64,000 nucleotides of DNA from Streptomyces griseosporeus (GTDB lineage Bacteria; Actinomycetota; Actinomycetes; Streptomycetales; Streptomycetaceae). A program made the translations under genes and the position numbers. This document shows, piece after piece, positions 60,788 through 64,000 of this stretch. The stretch covers positions 62,001 to 126,000 of the forward strand of contig NZ_BNBR01000001.1 of assembly GCF_014656055.1 (NCBI RefSeq), given 5' to 3'. Positions within the stretch are counted from its first letter, which is position 1; each line of letters starts with the position of its first letter. The notes under the pieces were generated by a model, which saw only the letters and a list, made by a program, of their open reading frames with translations, ran no database searches and had not been told where the DNA came from.

Positions 60788-60851
60788 AGGTGACGTGAGG
60801 CGCATGCGACACACACTCACCCCACAAGTACGAATGACAAGGGCAAACACC

Positions 60852-61268
60852 GTGACAACAGATACCCAGACCTCTCGGGCAGTGGCCGAGCAGTTCCTGG
60901 AGCGCCTCGGCAGGCAGGACCAGGACGGCATCCAGGAACTGTTCGCGGCACACATCGACTGGCACGTCCCCGGCAACGACGAACTGCCCTGGACCGGCCG
61001 CCGTACCCAGCGGGAGGAAGTCGCGCCCTATTTCGCCACGATGTGGCCGCACTTCGTACCCGGCAAGAGCAAGGTCGTGCTGGAGCGGATCATCGTCGAC
61101 GGCGATGACGTGATGCTGCTGGGGGTCTTCACGCACACGGTCGCGTCCACCGGCAAGGAGTTCACCACCCCATCGGCCATGCACCTGGTGGTCCAAGACG
61201 GCGAGACCGTCCGCATGCACCTCTACGAGGACACGCTGAGCGTCAGCCAGGCCTTCAACACCGACTGA
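60852..61268 (+). CDS. SnoaL-like / NTF2-fold protein
   Basis: A 138-residue NTF2-fold protein. AVAEQFLERLGRQDQDGIQE is helix 1, LFAAHIDWHVPGNDELPWTG holds the conserved W-x-P-G loop, and VVLERIIVDGDDVMLLGVFT and MHLVVQDGETVRMHLYEDTL form the sheet. Related proteins are small-molecule isomerases/cyclases or ring-hydroxylating accessory factors. I favour GTG 60852 (AAGGGCAAACACC upstream); ATG 60834 is an alternative. It follows the SDR by 64 bp and shares its strand, so both are probably under the Rrf2 operator. Confidence 0.85.
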   Translation: MTTDTQTSRAVAEQFLERLGRQDQDGIQELFAAHIDWHVPGNDELPWTGRRTQREEVAPYFATMWPHFVPGKSKVVLERIIVDGDDVMLLGVFTHTVASTGKEFTTPSAMHLVVQDGETVRMHLYEDTLSVSQAFNTD

Positions 61269-61479
61269 GCGCGACGAGGTTCTCTGGGCATCCCCCGCAA
61301 CCCGCCCCAGGCCACACCAAACACGGCATGTACATCGCCCGATGTCGGGCATTACGGCATCCCGGCTCGCTCTGGCCCGCTGGGCCGGCTGTGAAGCCCG
61401 CGGCGTCCACGCCGATGGAGAACTACAGCAACCATCCCCTCCCGGTGCCGTTCAGGGAGGTCCGCACCGCGCGCACCCT

Positions 61480-61840
61480 GCTGGCAAAGCTGCTCTCCCC
61501 CAGCGCGGACGGCACCGAGCTGCACCACCAGGTCGGACGGCGCTTCGGCTGCTGGGCAACCTGACGTTCCACCTCAACGACCCAGCCGGCGCGCGCACCC
61601 ACCTGGCAACCGTCCTCCCGTACGCCAACCGGTGCGGGGACACAGCGCTCGCGGCGTGGGCGTACGGGGCGCAAAAGCATGGTGGCCCGCCACACCGGGA
61701 ACCTGCCCGCAGCACTCGCGCACGCCGAGCATGGCGCGGCCACCGCCCCCGCCGGCCTGGTCCGCGCACAGCTCCACGCCTGCGCACTCCTGCCCACTCT
61801 CGCCCAGCAGGGCCTCGACCGGGAGGCGGTCGCCGCCATC
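61480..61840 (+). pseudogene. Fragment of a TPR-type regulatory protein
   Basis: LGNLTFHLNDPAGARTHLAT and VLPYANRCGDTALAAWAYGA lie in one frame; ARHTGNLPAALAHAEHGAAT and LVRAQLHACALLPTLAQQG continue in another from about 61679. Together they resemble the TPR half of Streptomyces XRE-type regulators. The helix-turn-helix part and the C-terminal end are missing. The region 61841-62002 holds nothing recognisable. Confidence 0.55.
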
Positions 61841-62002
61841 TGCACTACCGGCCCCCCGGGAGGGGCCGTCGCCCCCTGGCCCTCGCTCAGGCGGTGGCCT
61901 TCCAAATGCCCATCAATGCGCTCACGACTTGGGCGCTGTTGCCTTCTCGCCTACTGGCGCTCTCACAACTGTGGGCCGGGCCGGCCGCCTGCGGCCGGCC
62001 GG

Positions 62003-62692
62003 TCACGCAGGCGGGCGCCTCCTGGTGCCGCCGCCGCTTCCGTTCAGCGGAATCAGCGTCTCCAGATGAGCGCCCTTGACCCAGGCGCCCAACAGGTCGC
62101 GGTGCATGGCCACGATGTCCTGGCGCAGCGCGAGACCCAGCGCGGCTTTCGTGAACGAGCGGCAGGTCGTGACGAACAACGCGACGTCCGCGCCGTGTTC
62201 GAGACGGGCGGTGCCGACGAACTTCTGCATGTCCTGCGAAGACACGCTCCTGTGTGGCGCGTACTTCTTGACCTGGACGACCAGCTTGCGGCCGTCGGCC
62301 AGGTAGCCGACGACGTCCGCGCCCAGGTCGCCGCTCTTGCCGCTGACGACGACGTCTCGGCAGCCGTCGCGTCGGCACAGCTCCGCGATGTACCTCTCGA
62401 ACTCCTGCCACGACAACGCGTCGACCTCGGCCATCGACAACTCCCGCGCCCGGGCCTCCTCCTGCGCCCGCCACGCGCGGTCCTGGCCGACCGCATGCCG
62501 GTGCGCCCTCAGCAGTATCCAGCTGGCCCCGCCGACCACGGCCGTGGCGAGCACGGCCACCAGGACGGGCCACACCACCGACCAGTTCCGGGCCACCCAC
62601 ACCACGGCGAACAGCGCCGCCACCGCACCCCAGACTTGCAGCTGCCTGCGGGTCCGCTTCTTCAAGCGCCGGCGCCGTCGACGCGCCGCCAT
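62003..62692 (-). CDS. Membrane-anchored Mrr-like restriction endonuclease
   Basis: The 229-residue protein starts MAARRRRRRLKKRTRRQLQV, with a basic head, two hydrophobic helices (WGAVAALFAVVWVARNWSVV and WPVLVAVLATAVVGGASWIL, about 21-62) and a C-terminal Mrr/PD-(D/E)XK nuclease domain (about 95-210). ALSWQEFERYIAELCRRDGC opens it. The catalytic elements are the Asp of SGKSGDLGADVVGYL and the QVKK of KLVVQVKKYAPH. Mrr-type enzymes cut modified DNA; a membrane-tethered form may inspect incoming DNA. ATG 62692 is preceded by GGGGGAGTG. No methyltransferase gene is nearby. Confidence 0.85.
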   Translation of the reverse strand: MAARRRRRRLKKRTRRQLQVWGAVAALFAVVWVARNWSVVWPVLVAVLATAVVGGASWILLRAHRHAVGQDRAWRAQEEARARELSMAEVDALSWQEFERYIAELCRRDGCRDVVVSGKSGDLGADVVGYLADGRKLVVQVKKYAPHRSVSSQDMQKFVGTARLEHGADVALFVTTCRSFTKAALGLALRQDIVAMHRDLLGAWVKGAHLETLIPLNGSGGGTRRRPPA

Positions 62693-62765
62693 CACTCCCC
62701 CGCTCCCCAGGCTCGTCCCCCGCAGGAGCCGGCGGACGCCACCTGGCCCGCGCGCGTGCGTGCGC

Positions 62766-62972
62766 TCATCGGCTGGCCTGAGTGACGCCGCTCGCAAGCT
62801 GCCCCAGGATGTTCAAGATCCCCTGACCGGCCGGAGTGGGCGCGATCAAAACGCCCAGCGCCAGGACGATGACAACGGTCAGCCTCTCGTCGAAACGGCT
62901 GCGGGCCTCCGTACGCCGCCGCAGCCGCCAGGCGACGACGGCTGCGAGCAGCACCGCCACGTTGATGGTCAC
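62766..62972 (-). CDS. Small membrane protein
   Basis: A 68-residue protein from GTG 62972 with two hydrophobic segments, VTINVAVLLAAVVAWRLRRR and LTVVIVLALGVLIAPTPAG, separated by a basic loop. The tail is ILNILGQLASGVTQASR. It lies 74 bp upstream of the nuclease gene on the same strand and is probably cotranscribed. Similar tiny proteins accompany mobile-element genes in Streptomyces, but I know no function. Confidence 0.6.
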   Translation of the reverse strand: MTINVAVLLAAVVAWRLRRRTEARSRFDERLTVVIVLALGVLIAPTPAGQGILNILGQLASGVTQASR

Positions 62973-63257
62973 CAACCGCCCCGCCCTCCCCACCGACCGG
63001 CCTTCACCCCGTGGACGGCTGGATGCCGCCGCCGACTTTCTTGTGTAGCGGCATCTCGGTGATGTTGGAGGCGGGTTGTCGACCAATGGCACAAAGCCAT
63101 CGGACCTGGCTGAATAGCGCGCGATGCATCAGTCGGGGACGTACACATGTCCTTCCGGCAGCACGCTCCGCGGCTGGCTGACCGTCTCGCTGACACGGCG
63201 GCGACCTGCATGGCAGGGTCGGAACTGATCGGATGCTGACTGCTTGCGATCGGGGCT

Positions 63258-63596
63258 TCACCCGGAGGTTCCTGGGACCGTCTCGACGACTGCGCGGGGC
63301 CAGGTCTGCCGGACCAGTTCCAGGCGCCCGCGGTGCTCGGCGATCCAGTCTCCCTGGGGTCGGGCTCCCAGGACCGTCGTAAGGCGGTCCTGGTCGCTGA
63401 TCTGGATCGACAGCCAGCCGTCTTCGTGTACGTGGATGTCGAGGCTCAGGACGCGGTCTCCGCCGATGCCGGCTGTCTGGCCTGGTCCCAGGTGGGACAG
63501 CGCCTGCTCTCAGACGGCTTCCGCTTTCCGAACATAGTCGTTGAGTTTCCACTGGTCGGGCATGGTTCCGGCTGTCTGGTGGGAGAGACGGCGCAT
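63258..63596 (-). pseudogene. Hypothetical gene with an internal stop
   Basis: From ATG 63596 the frame reads MRRLSHQTAGTMPDQWKLND and YVRKAEAV, hits TGA at codon 29 (63512-63510), and continues in the same frame for 83 codons: GIGGDRVLSLDIHVHEDGWL, SIQISDQDRLTTVLGARPQG, WIAEHRGRLELVRQTWP. The post-stop part is convincingly protein-like. Either a nonsense mutation or one misread base. Function unknown. The 63000-63257 stretch next to it shows no gene. Confidence 0.55.
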
Positions 63597-63625
63597 CGTG
63601 TCGTCCACCTGCTGGAGGTACTGGG

Positions 63626-64000
63626 GTGCCGTCGGTGAGGGGGCTGCTGGAGGCCCGGGGAGAAGAAGGTCCGGGAAGAGGTCGCACGGTTGCGGGAGGA
63701 GGCCGAGCGGGTGCAGGCCGCGCTCGGTGTGGCGGAACATGCTTTGGAGCGGTTGGCGCTGGCGCGGGTGACGGTCGCGGAAGTGTTGGCCGAGGAGCCG
63801 TCGGCGGGGGTGGACGGACCGGTGCGGCCCGCGGCGCCGGGCTCGGTCGTACCGCATCATGTCGAGGGTGTCGGGGTGGAGGTGCTCGCGCCGGAGTATC
63901 AGCAGATCCTTGCGGTGCTCGCCGGGCCGGAAGCTGTCGGTGGGCTGCGGGCGAAGCAGATCGCGGAGCGGCTGGGGTGGCAGACGACTCCGGCGGGGGT
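63626..64000 (+). pseudogene. Coiled-coil protein, frameshifted and cut by the window end
   Basis: From GTG 63626 the product starts VPSVRGLLEAR. One extra G near 63660 then shifts the frame; the continuing frame gives a strong coiled coil, KVREEVARLREEAERVQAAL, GVAEHALERLALARVTVAEV, then VLAEEPSAGVDGPVRPAAPG and ILAVLAGPEAVGGLRAKQIA with a helix-turn-helix-like end. Similar proteins of unknown role sit beside transposases in Streptomyces. The 3' end lies outside the window. Confidence 0.6.

Noticed and set aside
59087..60976. 629-codon minus-strand frame across the Rrf2 and SDR genes
   Set aside because: Runs antisense through two genes with clear motifs and operators.
1..64000. tRNA, rRNA or riboswitch genes
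   Set aside because: I looked for cloverleaf-like and conserved T-arm sequences and found none I could support by eye.

Overview
The window reads as high-GC actinobacterial DNA, almost certainly Streptomyces. Third-codon positions are strongly G/C, GTG starts are common, Shine-Dalgarno sequences are of the GGAGG type, and the protein families are typical of the genus (DUF5753 regulators, DUF6879, SpoIIE/STAS, SUKH, an OsdR/OsdK two-component system). The mix of intact islands, transposase scraps and broken genes suits a chromosome arm or a large linear plasmid; which one cannot be decided from the sequence.

Region 1 (1-11,600) is decayed accessory DNA. It holds an OGG-fold DNA glycosylase-like gene directly abutting a degenerate, leaderless type I-E-like CRISPR array of about 24 repeats with no cas genes. 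It also holds IS5-family transposase relics, a SUKH gene with a second truncated copy 6.6 kb away, a trypsin-fold protease, a frameshifted DUF6879/DUF5753 operon, a broken lipoprotein, a HEPN-like gene and a DNA-ligase fragment.

Region 2 (11,600-18,700) contains a GAF-SpoIIE phosphatase overlapping a STAS antagonist (partner-switching signalling), another ligase fragment, and a membrane protein followed by a large STAND NTPase with a TPR-like C-terminus.

Region 3 (19,456-29,992, minus strand) is the most unusual part. Four tightly spaced genes encode proteins of 965, 1539, 699 and 288 aa: two giant proteins I cannot assign, a protein of tandem beta-rich repeats with a C-terminal Ig-like domain, and a T4-lysozyme-like enzyme with a peptidoglycan-binding domain. 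None has a visible signal peptide. An Rhs-core remnant faces away from this operon.

Region 4 (32,700-36,000) has a Cmx/CmlR-type efflux pump, IS debris, a small unknown gene and a SHOCT membrane protein.

Region 5 (35,961-58,700) is an OsdR/DosR-type hypoxia and dormancy cluster. It contains four intact universal stress proteins, a GH65 phosphorylase, a GNAT-acyl-CoA synthetase fusion, a CBS-BON protein, a flavodoxin, the regulator OsdR, pyruvate formate-lyase with its activase, pyruvate phosphate dikinase, the GAF sensor kinase OsdK, a relic second regulator and a DoxX-like protein. A recurrent 16-bp palindrome close to GGGRCCGNYCGGCCCT lies about 75-100 bp upstream of many of these starts. 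The natural reading is that OsdK senses O2/redox, OsdR binds the palindromes, and the genes shift carbon flow through PEP-pyruvate-acetyl-CoA/formate/acetate while stress proteins are made.

Region 6 (58,700-64,000) carries two broken PPOX-like genes, an Rrf2 regulator with an SDR and a SnoaL-like protein (two matching palindromic operators), a TPR fragment, a membrane-anchored Mrr-like nuclease, a small membrane protein, a gene with a nonsense codon, and a coiled-coil gene running off the end.
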